Under the pieces are notes generated by a model. That model made no database searches. It was not told the DNA's origin and was given only the letters and a program-made list of their open reading frames with translations. Source: Diphasiastrum complanatum (lineage: Eukaryota; Streptophyta; Lycopodiopsida; Lycopodiales; Lycopodiaceae). Taken from it: a DNA stretch of 64,000 nt. The first letter of the stretch is position 1. Each line of letters starts with the position of its first letter. Shown here in pieces: positions 41,070-52,379 of the stretch. The position numbers and the translations under genes were made by a program. The DNA lies in NCBI GenBank assembly GCA_029204225.1, contig CM055103.1, positions 23,060,663 to 23,124,662 on the forward strand, in the 5' to 3' direction.

Positions 41070-42024
41070 GCACTCTATGTGCCCTCACTCAAAAAAGATC
41101 TGCTATCTATCTCCAAGATGGCAGATCTAGGCATTCGAGTTTTGTTCGACGACAACACTTGCCGTACGATCGAGAAGACGACAAACAAGTTGCTGACGGT
41201 CGGATGTAGAGAAGGAAACCTCTACCAGGCCAAAATAATCAGCAACTCTGATAGCATATTAAATGCTTCAAAAAATGAAGATCAGCTCTGGCATAGGAGA
41301 TTGTATCATCTGAACATGCAGAGTCTGTATGACATGAGCACAAAGGACATTGTCACAGGTCTCAAAATATCAAGGCCCGAGGCTGAGTTTTGTGAAGCTT
41401 GTCAGAAAGGCAAGCAACATCGGACTCCATTTACATATGAAAGATGAAGAGCCAAGGAAGTTCTTGGGCTTGTCCACTCTGATGTGTGTGGACCGATGAA
41501 AATAGATTCGCTCTCAGGTTCAAAATATTTTCTAACGTTCATAGATGATTATAGTCGAATGACCACAATCTACTACTTGAAGAAGAAATCCAAAGTATTT
41601 GATTCTTTCAAGAAGTTCATGGCATTTGTAGAGCGATACACCTCAAGAAGGATACAGATCCTTAGATCTGACAATGGAGGTGAATACAAAAGCACAGAAT
41701 TTGCAAGATTCTGCAAAGAACAAGGGATTGAACACCAGTTCACTCCTACATACACACCAGAATACAATGGTGTGGCAGAAAAAAAAAATGCTAGTCGAAG
41801 GAGCCAGATGCATGATGGCACAGGCTCAATTGTCAGGCCAATTCTGGGCCGAAGCAATAGTTGCAGTAGTACATCTGCAGAACAGATACAACAGCGCTGG
41901 AGAACAAAACACCATACGAGATGTGGACAAGGACAAAGCCTGATCTGTCATACGCACGAGTGTTTGGATGTGCAGCATACAAGCACATTCCAAAGGAAAA
42001 GAGAAGCAAGCTCGACGACAAAAG
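41070..42024 (+). pseudogene. copia integrase, truncated
   Basis: Contains the pre-integrase zinc finger (LWHRRLYHLN ... CEACQKGKQHRTPF), then a TGA at 41,445 and the integrase core with all three acidic positions: HSDVCGP, LRSDNGGEYK and EYNGVAEKKN. A frameshift near 41,790 passes to FWAEAIVAVVHLQNRY, then VFGCAAYKHIP. It stops abruptly at about 42,024, where unrelated sequence starting near TTCACACATGTGG takes over. RT, RNase H and the 3' LTR of this copy are absent; related RNase H is present at 36.7-37.4 kb. Confidence 0.9.
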
Positions 42025-42640
42025 CTGAATTCACACATGTGGGACGCCCTACACATGTATTTTTGATCTCCTAAGCACAATAACACCATAAAGATCAGAC
42101 TAGCATTGGTTGTCAATAGGAAAGCTGATCATACAAGCAATATTATTGTGGTACAAACAAGATCTGTCAACAAAACATAAGACAAAGCATCATAAATGCC
42201 TCCACTCGACTAGAGAGAGAAAATAGAAAGTACAAAACTCGTGGAGAGACAGAGAGGGCACAAAGAGCTTGTCTCCAAATTTGCATTACACACAAATTTC
42301 ATCATATTCTCAATGAGAGTACATCACATATATATATATATCCATGGACTCTTCTCCTACTTGAAGTTGAATTGGAGTTGTGGATCCACCTCTCAAGCTA
42401 TCTAGGCTTATCCAAGCCACCTCGCTATGTCTAATTGTGCCACATAGTCTTTTCATGCATTAAATGTGGCATGTAAAGTACCAATGGCAATTCCTATGGT
42501 AGCTCAAGTTTCTACTTCTACCTACCTTGAATATTTCATTCTAAGATGGGTCTTTTTCTAAGCCAAAAGAGCTCAATTCATCTTTGTCATTTTTAGGACC
42601 CATACTCACAACATTAGATAGATTTTTCAATATTTTGACA
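42025..42640 (-). mobile_element. probable 3' LTR of a minus-strand copia (left end uncertain)
   Basis: The right end is clear on the minus strand: the purine tract TTAGGAGGAG (42,650-42,641) precedes TGTCAAAATATTG, an LTR start. The left limit is the point where copia integrase sequence stops, next to TTCACACATGTGGG. A (TA)n run at about 42,330-42,345 may contain the promoter. No second copy was found, so the extent is inferred. Confidence 0.5.
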
Positions 42641-42658
42641 CTCCTCCTAAAAATGTAT

Positions 42659-43036
42659 CTAATGTGGATCAAGCATTGATCTTGAGATAAGACCAAGATT
42701 AGACCTATGCTTTGAGAAGGCACTTTTGCAAAGTGGCTTTTTGAGAAGATCAGCAATACACGAAGATGTGTCGACATGTTCTAAGTTGATTTCACCTCCA
42801 ATGAGCTTTTCCCTTACAAGATGGTGTGCCACTTCTATATGCTTGCTTCTTGCATGAAAAATAGGATTGTTTGCAAGAGCTTGTGCCGATATGTTGTCAC
42901 ATTTGATCAAGGGAAGATCATCCTCTTTGATGCAATTTAGCTCCATGATTAACCTCTTGATCCAAAGCACCTCTCTAGTTGTTGTAGTGAGTGCTTTGTA
43001 CTCGGCCTCACAAGATGATAGAGATATGATAGCTCT
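42659..43036 (-). pseudogene. copia RNase H, C-terminal two thirds (minus strand)
   Basis: Landmarks are AIISLSSCEAEYKAL, KCDNISAQALANN, HARSKHIEVAHHLVRE and CIADLLKKPLCKSAF, followed by a stop at 42,659 directly before the polypurine tract. The first catalytic Asp segment and everything upstream are replaced beyond about 43,030 by unrelated sequence, so the ATG at 43,102 is fortuitous. Where present, the frame is intact. Confidence 0.9.
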
Positions 43037-43570
43037 ATGAAGGTTCCAAAAATTGCGCCTTCCAGAACCCTCATAGACACTCAATCTTGACGATTTTTCC
43101 ATCAGTAATTCTGGTAGAAATTTTTAAAGATGCATATGAGTCAGATAGTGACTGACAAAGTTTCAAGAGTTAGCTCCCAAGGGATCTCAAAAAAATCATA
43201 AAAAAAGTGCTCTTTTTTAGTGTTTTTTGGTGAGATCTTGAGATTCTCTGATCTCTAACTCTTGCAGACTGGAATACCATTGCATCCAAGTTAGATCTGA
43301 CTATTGAGAATTCTCTGAGAATTTTGATGGATGTTTGGTAGCTGATCCATCAATTTAAGTGGTTTTTGCCTTTATTTTGCTATCTTTTTTTGAGATCGAT
43401 GTCTCTGATTTGCAAAAATGGAGGCTGATTGATGTATCAGATGACCTGCTGTCCATTTGATCCTATCTGGATCTACATCTCACTTGGATCTTCTCGGAGG
43501 TTGTTGGATCTAAGTAGATTTTGCTGGATCTTGCTTGATCTGACTAGATTTTTCTAGATCTGGTTGTGAT
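43037..43570. other. no gene recognised; GATCT-rich
   Basis: Between the copia RNase H and the gypsy integrase end. Rich in GATCT and TGGATCT words near 43,470-43,570. It may hold eroded gypsy 3' sequence, but no LTR boundary is visible. Confidence 0.4.
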
Positions 43571-44040
43571 GACCTTAAAGATGTACTATTTGTGACTTGT
43601 CATCACCATCCTTGATCTGTTTCACTGTGGTGGCCAATACTTGTGCAAACGGCTACCATTGATGGGAGTGTCGAATGGCATCCCATTTAACTACTCGAGG
43701 GTCACAGCTCCATGGCTAAGGATCTCCTTTACTCAGAATGGGCCTTCGTCTGTAAACTTCAACTTTCTTTTGATCACCTTGATTTTATACATGAGAACCA
43801 AATCTCCAGATCAAAGATCTTTCTTGTGCAATCGGTGATCATGCCATGTCTTGCTTCACTCTTTCTCAGTCGCCAATGCATGCACAGCTAGTAAGCAAAT
43901 CTCACAAAGTTTATGTAGCGCTTCATGGCATAATTGCAGAGACCAACTGAAATGGCGTGTGATCAATGCTTTCCTTGTAAGTTGTTCTGAATGCCCACAT
44001 GCAAATACTCTTTAATGCTGTCTGCATAACTCGTTGAAAG
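43571..44040 (-). pseudogene. gypsy integrase C-terminal region
   Basis: Minus-strand reading gives WAFRTTYKESIDHTPFQLV, then KTWHDHRLHKKDL, SGDLVLMYKIKVIKRKLKF, AVTLE-stop-LNGMPFDTPI and HKYWPPQ. This is the standard succession at the end of plant gypsy integrase, just past the core and through the G-P-Y/F-like module. At least three stops interrupt it. It directly follows RT sequence, so the D-D-E core is deleted. Confidence 0.85.
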
Positions 44041-44880
44041 GTACTTGGGGCATTACAAAGTCCAAACAACATCACCTTGTAGGCACATGTTCTTTATTCC
44101 ATGGAGAATGTTGTCTTGTGCTAATCTTGCGGTGCTATTTTCACCTGATTGTAGCAGCTAAAACCGTCCAGGAAACTGTAGGCTTCTACTCTTGTTACTT
44201 TGTCTAGAACACTTTCCGTAAATGGCAAAGGAAAATGATCCTTCTTGGTGACTACATTTAATGCTTTTAGGTTCACATAAATTCGCATTTTGCCATTCTT
44301 CTTGGGCACTATAACTATCGACGACACCCATTCAGTGTGCTTGATTTCATAACTGAAATCAACGTCTAGTATTTCTATAATCCTGCTTGATCAATTCTGT
44401 ATAGTTCGGGTCATATCGGTAGTAGCAGCTCACCTTGGGGACAACTCCATCCACCAAGGGTATGGTGTGTTGGGGACTAAGGTTGGTGGTATACCCTTTA
44501 GATCACTGTAATTCCAAGTGAAAAAGTTTTTGTATTCTACCAATAATGAGCGTAATCTTTTGAATTGAGTGGGCATTAACTGTTCTCCCAGATATATGCA
44601 TGATCTTTTCTTCTTCACCTGATTCAGGTAGATTCATAGGTTGAGTTCGTGTAGTTCCTTCAAAGACTTGCTCCGTTGCTTCTTGATTTTGATCAGGTTC
44701 TCTTTGAGCTTGGGCATCATGATTAGTACGTCATCTAACATATAGTTTTTGAAGGTTTCTAGCATCTCATGGACTGGCGTTCGACGAGACTCCTCCTTCA
44801 ACATATTGATCTTAGCCCGACTTGTAATCTTTGGGTTATCAATCATCTGTGAGGAAGATGACGCTGGGTATGTGTCCATT
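44041..44880 (-). pseudogene. gypsy reverse transcriptase N-terminal part
   Basis: From about 44,880 leftward comes a connector, then a region with YKNFFTWNYSDLKGIPP (the D-x-x-G-I motif before RT). The frame 44,121-44,327 reads MSSIVIVPKKNGKMRIYVN and HFPLPFTESVLD, then EAYSFLDGFSCYNQVKIAP, the classic gypsy RT fingers. MPFGLCNAP-like wording appears just before the deletion junction. The Y-x-D-D active-site motif is missing. Frameshifts lie near 44,400 and 44,110. Confidence 0.88.
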
Positions 44881-45166
44881 CAGATTCACTTCAAGGAGAC
44901 CAACACCTTCTTTTTTCCTTTTTCTGCTCACATAGTTGGGTTCATCCTTGTTGTCTTTCTTAGGAACTGGTGCGATATTTGCTTTATGATTGCAAATATC
45001 TACATCCACCATGGCTATGGCCTCCTCTAGTAGATATCGCTCCATCAAATCACTTGGTTATAACATTGTCTCAACTGGTTCTTCTTGTTGGCAGGTGCCC
45101 TGGGTGAATTTATCTTGGAAACTTTTGCCATTGCGGATCTTTGTGGTGGCTGAGCTGGTACTTTCT

Positions 45167-45960
45167 TTATTCCATAGCGATCTGGTCCATATGTTGTAGA
45201 ACCTGCTCATCAGTTAGCTCGGTCTCCTTGTTGTAGATAAAATCATATTGCCAAGGGAATGAGTCATCATCCATAGGGTTCTCGATAGCTTTCGCTGACA
45301 GCCATGCTACATTGATCATATTCACCCTGAAAGTGATTGGTGTTTCCAATGTATAGCACTTGGGTGAAGATGTGCTGGGTTTTGGATCTGAATTCGGTTG
45401 ACAAGCATGCCTGGCCATACAGTCAACAGTGGCCAATGCATTCGTCCATCTCACAATATCCATTTCAGAGTTGTAATGACCTCTCTTGGATTGCCTTGGG
45501 CGATCGATTGTGTGATTTGTGGTGGACGATCCGTCATCAGCTTTTGGTATAATTGGTTTCACCGCCCATGTGGTTGGATCGACCTTTACAGCTTGTTCTC
45601 TATTTTTGAAGGTGAGTTTTCTGGTTTTCCAGTTGTGAACCACCTGCGCAGTCCTCAACCATGGTCTTTCTAGTAGAACGCGGTAGGCAGAAGAGGACTC
45701 TGGTATGTCCATCACCAGAAAAGTGATTGCAAACTGCATTCCTATTATTTTTAGCGAGATGTCATCAACTACACCTCTTGGCTTTACACATGATTGATCT
45801 GCTAGCTTGATGACAAATTTTGCTAGCTTCAATCCATTTCTGGTACAAAGTAGTGGAGATCAAATTTACACCTGATTCTCCATCTACCACTGCTACCTCA
45901 TCCTCGAATCTCTTGTGCTTTATTGGCAGGGTGATATTGTGTTCTTCACTTTCCCATGTT
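45167..45960 (-). pseudogene. gypsy aspartic protease region
   Basis: Near 45,870-45,900 the minus strand has VDGESGVNLIS, corresponding to the D-(S/T/G)-G active site. The frame 45,167-45,832 continues with LADQSCVKPRGVVDDISL, FLVMDIP and AYRVLLERPWL, the flap and I-L-G-R-x-(W/F)-L block of gypsy proteases. After it comes a long linker with low similarity toward RT. A TAG near 45,833 separates the two halves. The protein would have processed the Gag-Pol polyprotein. Confidence 0.85.
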
Positions 45961-46770
45961 ACCCCAATGTGGAGGACGTTGCTCGTACCTTCTTAGCCTA
46001 CATAGCATAAGGTCCCTTGTGTTACTAGTTTCACTTCAGCTTTGGCCCATTCAGCCATGAGGCTCTTGGCTTGCAGCGCAATCCACAGTAACACTCCAAG
46101 GAATAAGTCAACATGGCTTGCCAACAAACTTGTGAGTACCTCGGTGTGCGGATCCTCTGGCTCCACTGTGTGGAAAGGTGATTCATGATGATGCAACTAA
46201 TCATTTTGATCAGTTCGCAATGGCGAGCCCATTTGTAGTACTGGTTCTTCATCAGTAGGATGTTTTGCAGGTACATCTTTTGCTTGTGCATTTTTCTCTG
46301 CTTGCGCTTTCTACACCCAGTGGCATATCTTGTGATATTGTCTTCCTTCTTCCCTCACATTCGGATACGGTCCTGCAATCAAGGGTTGACCATCAGATAC
46401 TAATGGGAGTGAGAGAGCCACTTCCTTCCACTTTTGCGCTCGCGTGACTGCTAGCACTGGGGCATGAAGGTGTTATTTTTCTTGTGGCGTCTTTCTGGAG
46501 CTGTTGTAGGGTATACTGAGATTAAATTCAAGGGTGCACTCCTTTAGTTTCTGATCAAACTGCGTCATCAATTGTTCCATCTGCTGTTTGTGTAACTTCG
46601 TCACTTGCTCCATCATCAGTTTTGTGAATAGATTGGATGTGTTGGATGATGATGCTACCGAACGAGTTGGATTATGGTTGGTAGGATATGATTCATCATC
46701 TGAAGCGAGCCATCAAGCCCAATTCATGTCAAAAATTTGTTGCGGGCCCACTTCTTTTTGTCGGGACTAA
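45961..46770 (-). pseudogene. gypsy gag/linker remnant
   Basis: Minus-strand frames give a Gln/Glu/Lys-rich helical stretch (KLHKQQMEQLMTQFDQKLKE) near 46,530-46,610, then LAVTRAQKWKEV near 46,430, a phrase common in the linker ahead of plant gypsy protease. LHHHESPFHTVEPEDPH and AKAEVKLVTQG lead into the protease. Stops and frameshifts occur throughout. I infer the gag/linker role from order. Confidence 0.55.
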
Positions 46771-48015
46771 GGACCCCCGCCAGCTACAAAGGGATAGAAA
46801 ATCGATCAAGTACAAGCATTCGAGTAGAGCCCACCACCATTAATGGAGAAAAAATAGCCTTCATCTTCCCAAGGCTCTAGCTCAATCTCAATCTCTCGAG
46901 TGTTCCATCCTCACCTTCCAAATGGTAGAATTGGAGGTGTTCAATCTCTCACTTGATTCCAATAGGAAGGAACCTATGGAAGCCATGAAAAGTGAAAAAT
47001 ATGTCTTGTAATGGATCAAAAGGTGTTGCTTCTCTCTCAATAATGGATCCTTAAAAGGTTTACCACCAACTCCAATATGAGATCTTGCAATTTAATGTGA
47101 GACCTATCTCACTAGCTCTACCAATCTCTTTGAAACTAGATCTAACTCTCATCCAAAGATGGGGCAAGGACAAGGTTTGTGTCATCTTGACTCAAGTACA
47201 CCAAAGCACTCAAAAACATCCACAAACGACTCAAATACAATTGGATTTCAGATGGTGGCCAAGCACAGATGTAGAGCAACACAGAAAGAAAAAATAAGAA
47301 TCTACAACATGGTAGCTTGTCGAAACCACATGGCTTCTATGGCAAGTGCATGCCAAAAGCTTCCTTGTCATGCAGAAGATAGAAGGTAGAAAGAAGGCTT
47401 GCATGAAAGCCCACACACACCAAAGAGAAAATTAATCTTAGTAGAAAGCATTATCATGTCCTAAAATAGAAGAAGCTCTGAAAGCATGAAACATCTTGAA
47501 ACAAGGTCTCCACAAGCCTCTCTCTTAATGCCATCATCACTCATTCATAGGAAAACTTGTTTTCATTCCTCAATGTATTGAGTTACTTGACCTCATGGCT
47601 CAATTTGCATGAACTACTACTTGCATGCATGTAGAAGACTTAAAGCACTTATAGTTTATTGCATTGTCAGCCCTCAAAATTTGAGGCATCTCCTTTAATG
47701 TTGACTTTTGCACAAAACATACATTGAGCAACCTAAACACAGTATTGCCTTGTGAGGCAAGGCCAAAAGTAGAAGCTGACAAAAATTAGGCTTTCAAGTT
47801 CATAAATAGTCTCAAGTGCTTGTGTTTTTTGTTAAGAATACATGATTTTTAGTAGGTAAATCATTAAAATATTTAAAAATTGATGTTAAGAAGATAATAA
47901 GAACATAAATGCTCTTGCTAGAAAGTCAGGACTATACCAAAACAACCAAGTAATGAATATACATAACTACCAAGTAATGACATCAACAACAAGGGTTTAA
48001 ACTGAAAATATGATC
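46771..48015. other. no gene firmly recognised
   Basis: Between gypsy and copia gag. A minus-strand 60-codon frame (47,600-47,782) has ILRADNAINY, faintly like the L-R-S-D-N-A-x-E-Y of copia integrase, but the surroundings do not support it. Otherwise unassigned. Confidence 0.35.
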
Positions 48016-48897
48016 TTATATTGGACTGGAAGAACACATCAAAAGAGAATCACCACCACCTAGATCCTCATCATTAGTAGTAGAGTTGATTTGCTTGCTA
48101 CCTTCATCTCTTTGCTTCTTCAAACATTCATTTGCAAAATGCCCTTTGATTCCACAATAAAAGCATTTCAACTTAGACTTATCTTTCTTTATGCCAAAAG
48201 AATAAGTCTCACCTTGATCTTGCCCTTTAGACCACTTGCCTTTGCCTTTGCCCTTGAACTTGCCTTTGATGAACATAGCATCCTCTTCATAATGAGATGT
48301 CGATGTAGATCCACCTCCTCTTGATTGAAGCCTATACTCCTAATTCACCAAGATCTCTTGCAAATCCACAATACTTGGCAAAGTCTTTTGAATAGCAAAA
48401 CTTTGAACAAGATTAGCATGATCATCCAACAAGCCATTAAGTATAACTTGAACAAGTTCTACCACCTTAATGCTTTCATCAATACATGCTAACTCATCAT
48501 TGAATGCTTTAACCCTAAAAACAAAAGCATGAGTCCTCTCTTCCTTCTTTTGCAAACTTTGAAAGATTTGCCTCCTAAGAGTAAGAACTCTTGATGTAGA
48601 CTTGGATTCATAAAGCTTCTTCAAATCTTCCCAAGCCTTTAAAGATGATGTGCACTTACCAACTTCCTTGAGAAGTTCATTGGTAACATTCATCTTGATC
48701 ATGTGTAGAGCTTTCTTTGCTCTCTTGTCATACCTCACTTGATCTTGTTGAGTTGCTGGTCTCTCCTCCAAACCTACAACAATCTTCATCAACTCATTCA
48801 TCTCCAATAAGGACTCCATCCTCGCCTTCCAAGTAGAATAGTTGATTGAGGTAAGCCTATCATTGCTCCCCAACATAAAGCCTCCACTTGTAGCCAT
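48016..48897 (-). pseudogene. copia gag, nearly intact (minus strand)
   Basis: The ATG is at 48,897. The N-terminus has SINYSTWKARMESLLEM, then the UBN2 gag core (AWEDLKKLYESKSTSRVLTLRRQIFQ is spread over about 48,575-48,660) and LNGLLDDHANLVQS. One in-frame TAG at 48,340-48,342 interrupts; the frame continues in phase into KCFYCGIKGHFANEC, a perfect C-X2-C-X4-H-X4-C zinc knuckle (about 48,125-48,170). It ends at 48,016. With a single nonsense codon over about 290 codons it is the best-preserved gag in the window. A leader of about 580 bp separates it from the primer-binding site at 49,479-49,491. Confidence 0.92.
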
Positions 48898-49478
48898 GTT
48901 GAAGTGACCTGATCTTCTCTTTCAACTTGTTCCAATGCACAAAGAACTCTCTTGAATGTCAACAAATGAACTCAAGAAGATATCACAAAGATATGGAACC
49001 TCTCAAAACTCTTCTAGCACTCTAACTAGAAAATCAACACATAGAATAGTGAAATCTTGATCAACCTATGATCTATCCTCAATCTAATTATTGTTGCCAC
49101 TTCATAAGATTGAAACACACTCAAATGAAGTTCAACAACCTCACAAACTAGAGATAAAATTAAGGTTTTGACAAAATCACAAAAAATTGAATATCTCAAA
49201 TTCTACATGCAATTTCTAGAAGCTTGATATATCTTCTTGTAGACTCCAATGAGACCTTCCTAATGCACCAAAAGTCATCTAATTCTAGTAAACCAAGTGT
49301 GAAGACGGAATTGATTGAGTATATAACCCTATATTGAGTTTTGACCTACAAAAGATCAATTCTACACATGCAAAAATGCTGATTTTTGAGTAGAAATCAA
49401 TCTAGCATGCTCTAGCATTGGTAACACCTCCAAATCCTTGCTAAAGATGGCTGATCCTTTCATAACCTGAAACACAAG

Positions 49479-50142
49479 AGCTCTGATACCATGTGAAGGA
49501 TTTCAGATCATTCAAGATCCAATCCATGTCCCTGATCTTTGGTTACAATAAGGAGCAAACCAATAATCGTGCCAATGTAGAAAAATCAGCATCTACATAC
49601 AAAATGAGATGCAAACTCTAAGAGAACTTGATAAAACATGAACCAAAAAATAAAATATGTTTTCTGTCCGTACAATTATAGTACCCTACTGTATTTCACA
49701 CATGTGAAACCGAAAATAACAAAATATGAGCATTCTACACACAAGATTGCAAGATATCACCAAGATAGTGCACCAATGAGTAGTAGAACCCAAAGAGAAC
49801 CATGTATAATGATGAAATGAGAGAGAGAAGAGAGAAGATGTGTCTCTCCACGATTTACTTTTTATAGAGTTTCCAAATTCTATTTGGCCACTTGGCTTTC
49901 CCTCCAAAATGTAAACCCTACTATTTTTGGGTCTAGATTCAATGTACCCAACATTCAAATTTGAATCTCTCTCAAACTCGACTACCAACATTCCCACACT
50001 TTCAGAAAGTGTTTATTGAATGTATTTTAAACTAATATAACTTCAAAAAGTTTATCTCTAAGTCTAAAATGAGTTTTGGCCACTTATTGACATTTTACCA
50101 AAATATGACTAAACTAGACTAAACTAGTTGAAATCTCTCACA
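49479..50142 (-). mobile_element. copia 5' LTR and primer-binding site (minus strand)
   Basis: TGTGAGAGATTTC...CCTTCACA reading leftward from 50,142 to 49,492 (651 bp), followed by TGGTATCAGAGCT (49,491-49,479). It belongs with the gag at 48,016-48,897. It begins exactly where another copia gag (50,143-50,515) is cut. It contains TTTCACACATGTGAAA (49,694-49,709) and TTTTTATAGAGT (about 49,858-49,869). A diverged partial copy lies at 60,823-60,998. Confidence 0.88.
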
Positions 50143-50515
50143 CTATGCCCTCATTTTCCTCCATGCGAACACTTATGAGCTTGGTCCTCAAAAACATCAT
50201 TCGAGAGGGGTTCGCCGTTTGAAACTGTGTTTTGAGTGCATCCCAAGCTCTTCTTGCTGATACAGCTTCACTGATGTGGGCAATAACATGATCCTTCACT
50301 GACAAGTTTATCAAGGATAAGGTCTTCTGCGCCCTTTTGTCAAATGCATGAATATCGGCTGGAGTTGTAGCTGGCCGTTGTTCCACCCCAGTGACAATGT
50401 CCCACAGCTCCTTTTCCATGAAAATACTTTTCATTTTGAATTTCCAAATGTTGTAATTTGATACCCTGTCCAATCTACTAGCTTCTTCAAGCACGGATTC
50501 TCCCAATCCTGCCAT
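50143..50515 (-). pseudogene. copia gag 5' part, cut by LTR insertion (minus strand)
   Basis: The ATG is at 50,515. The frame has VSNYNIWKFKMKSIFMEKEL, WDIVTGVEQRPATTP and ARRAWDALKTQFQTA, all standard gag N-terminal wording of a different copia family from the 48 kb gag. It is undamaged for 124 codons and then ends abruptly inside RMEENEGI where the TGTGAGAG LTR begins. The remaining half is not visible to the left. Confidence 0.9.
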
Positions 50516-51751
50516 TTCGCCAAAAATTGCTCCTATAGCGCCTTAATGAGGCCCAATGACAAGCTTATAGAGCAATTTAGACTTCAAAAAGTCAACTTTA
50601 AGGTTTGCTTTTTCCAAATCGGAAGCCAAATCGATGTTGTCCTCCAAAATGCCCTTCGTCACCAGCTCCCAACTACTTGCCCACTGGAATGGTGAAAAGA
50701 CTTTGGCGCACTTCAAACACTTTCTCCGCGGCAATCCCTCTATTTTCAAGTACCGTACTTGCAAGGTATAGTCCTTTTCTGCCCTTGATTTGGAGGATTT
50801 TGGCTTTTGGATGGCCTTAAATGGAGCTTTAGACCAAAAGGTAAAGGCTCTTGAAGAAAACACACTGTTTCTTCACTTTGAAGTAAAACTCTTTTTTCAA
50901 ACGAATTTGAACTTCAGGGTCCCTTTCAACTTGAAAATTTTTCATGAAATTGAAGGTGTGCATGGCCCTTCAATGCCCTTCGAGTCCACATCAAGTTCAT
51001 CCTATGGTTGATCTCCAATCCACGATCCACATCTTATCATGGAGACTCAATCTCCATCACATATTAATTGGATTCTCTATCCGACGGTTCTCAGCGAACT
51101 TGGGCAATAACCCTTCCTCCTTCATGCACTAAACACTTTCGAACACTCGGGTCTGTCTCGCACTGGCTGCGCGGATGATCCGTGTCCTATGACTACGTTA
51201 ACCTGGCTATGGCTGCCACCACAATTTCCTCCATGCCTTCCTTCCGGCTGATTCAGCGCTCAGAACACTCTACGGCTACTCACGGCCATTTGTGGGCACA
51301 TTCTACCTACTAGGGCGCCCCTCTCTATGCATTCACAGCACTGAACCATAGTCTGTGTGGAGAAAGATCCACTGTTTTGTACATGAAAACCTTAGCTGTA
51401 GAAAGGATGGGACTTTCTTGAGATTTACTCAACCCTTTTCTGAGATTTTTCTAGCAATCTCCTACACCATTGAGGTCGCCCTACTGCAAGGACTCTCTTG
51501 AGATTTTCGGTTTCACAATTGATGCACAGTTGAATGCAAACAAGCTGTTCTTCTCAGCAACCCTCTGTTTGCTCCAATCAACTTGAAAATTTAGCAATTT
51601 TTAGTTTTGCTCCTGGATCAAGCCAATAGCTTATTTTGAAGCCTTGAATTCAACTGCACCTTCAAACAATTGCTTGCTTGACTAACCATAAACGGTTCTT
51701 CAAATTTTCCAAAATTTGGCTTCCAGCTAACACCGAACTACACCACTCCCA
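50516..51751 (-). other. long leader between primer-binding site and gag
   Basis: About 1.2 kb between the primer-binding site at 51,752 and the gag start at 50,515. Includes a 106-codon minus-strand frame (50,543-50,863), Lys/Leu-rich with a CLKCAKVF pair of cysteines, that I do not recognise. Unusually long for a copia leader, so it may contain an insertion. Confidence 0.4.
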
Positions 51752-52104
51752 GGCTTTGATACCATGTCAAGGATCTTACTGGCAGTATAGTTAGCTAATT
51801 TGCAAGCAATCTGACATCAATCAGATAAACAGTAAAGAGAGATCACACACAAAACCAAGAAAACACTTTTGAACTATATTTACAAAAGAGACTGAAAGAT
51901 ATATATACACAGTCTAATTTCTGTGAGGTATCGTTGCATGACACTTCGGTCCCCGTTACGGGACGCGTGTCCCAACTTACACTACGTGTACCGTCAAATT
52001 GGCACACATGCATACTATCACAAAGACAATAAAAAACTCAAAATCACTGCTAAATATGGAAAGTCATGAACTGTGAGAGAAACTCGAGCTTACTTATTCT
52101 AACA
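51752..52104 (-). mobile_element. copia 5' LTR and primer-binding site (minus strand)
   Basis: TGTTAGAATAAG...ATCCTTGACA reading leftward from 52,104 to 51,765 (340 bp), then TGGTATCAAAGCC (51,764-51,752). It belongs to the gag at 50,143-50,515. A TATATATA-type promoter word lies near 51,900. It abuts RNase H coding of another copia on the plus strand. Confidence 0.82.
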
Positions 52105-52106
52105 CC

Positions 52107-52292
52107 TTAGACAAGGGTCTATTCGAAAAACATAGGAGCAGTCTTGGAGTCGTCAAGCTATCATGCTTTGAGAGGGAGCTGAAGAAACAAAATGTTTCTA
52201 TTGCCAAAGCTTTGCTAGCTTCCAGTCCTGAATTTTTGACAAAAGACGACATGATACGACATGACATGAAATCAGTCGTGCTCCTCAACTGA
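52107..52292 (+). pseudogene. copia RNase H C-terminal tail (plus strand)
   Basis: LDKGLFEKHRSSLGVVKL followed by FERELKKQNVSIAKALL to a TGA at 52,290. The same sequence type occurs at the end of the 62.5-64 kb copia (VLDKGLFEKQKSSLEVIKL, FERELNKQSFSITKALL). The N-terminal rest of RNase H is missing because the minus-strand LTR at 51,765-52,104 occupies its place. Confidence 0.85.
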
Positions 52293-52379
52293 CCAAGAAG
52301 ATCAGCCAAGTACCATGGGGTACAAATATTTGATCAGATATCATGACATTAGCAAAAGTAATCTAGATCGTGGCTAATT

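Larger units (their letters stand above)
43571..46770 (-). mobile_element. Ty3/gypsy element remnant (minus strand), internal deletion
   Basis: Reading leftward from about 46,770: a gag-like coiled segment, a linker, protease, RT start, then integrase C-terminus. RT palm catalytic motif, RNase H and integrase catalytic core are absent, because the RT frame passes directly into integrase tail wording near 44,040. No LTR of this element was recognised at either side. Confidence 0.85.

Noticed and set aside
47600-47782. Possible copia integrase fragment (ILRADNAINY on the minus strand)
   Set aside because: Only one short phrase is suggestive; preceding and following residues do not match integrase and there is no gag-pol context in order.
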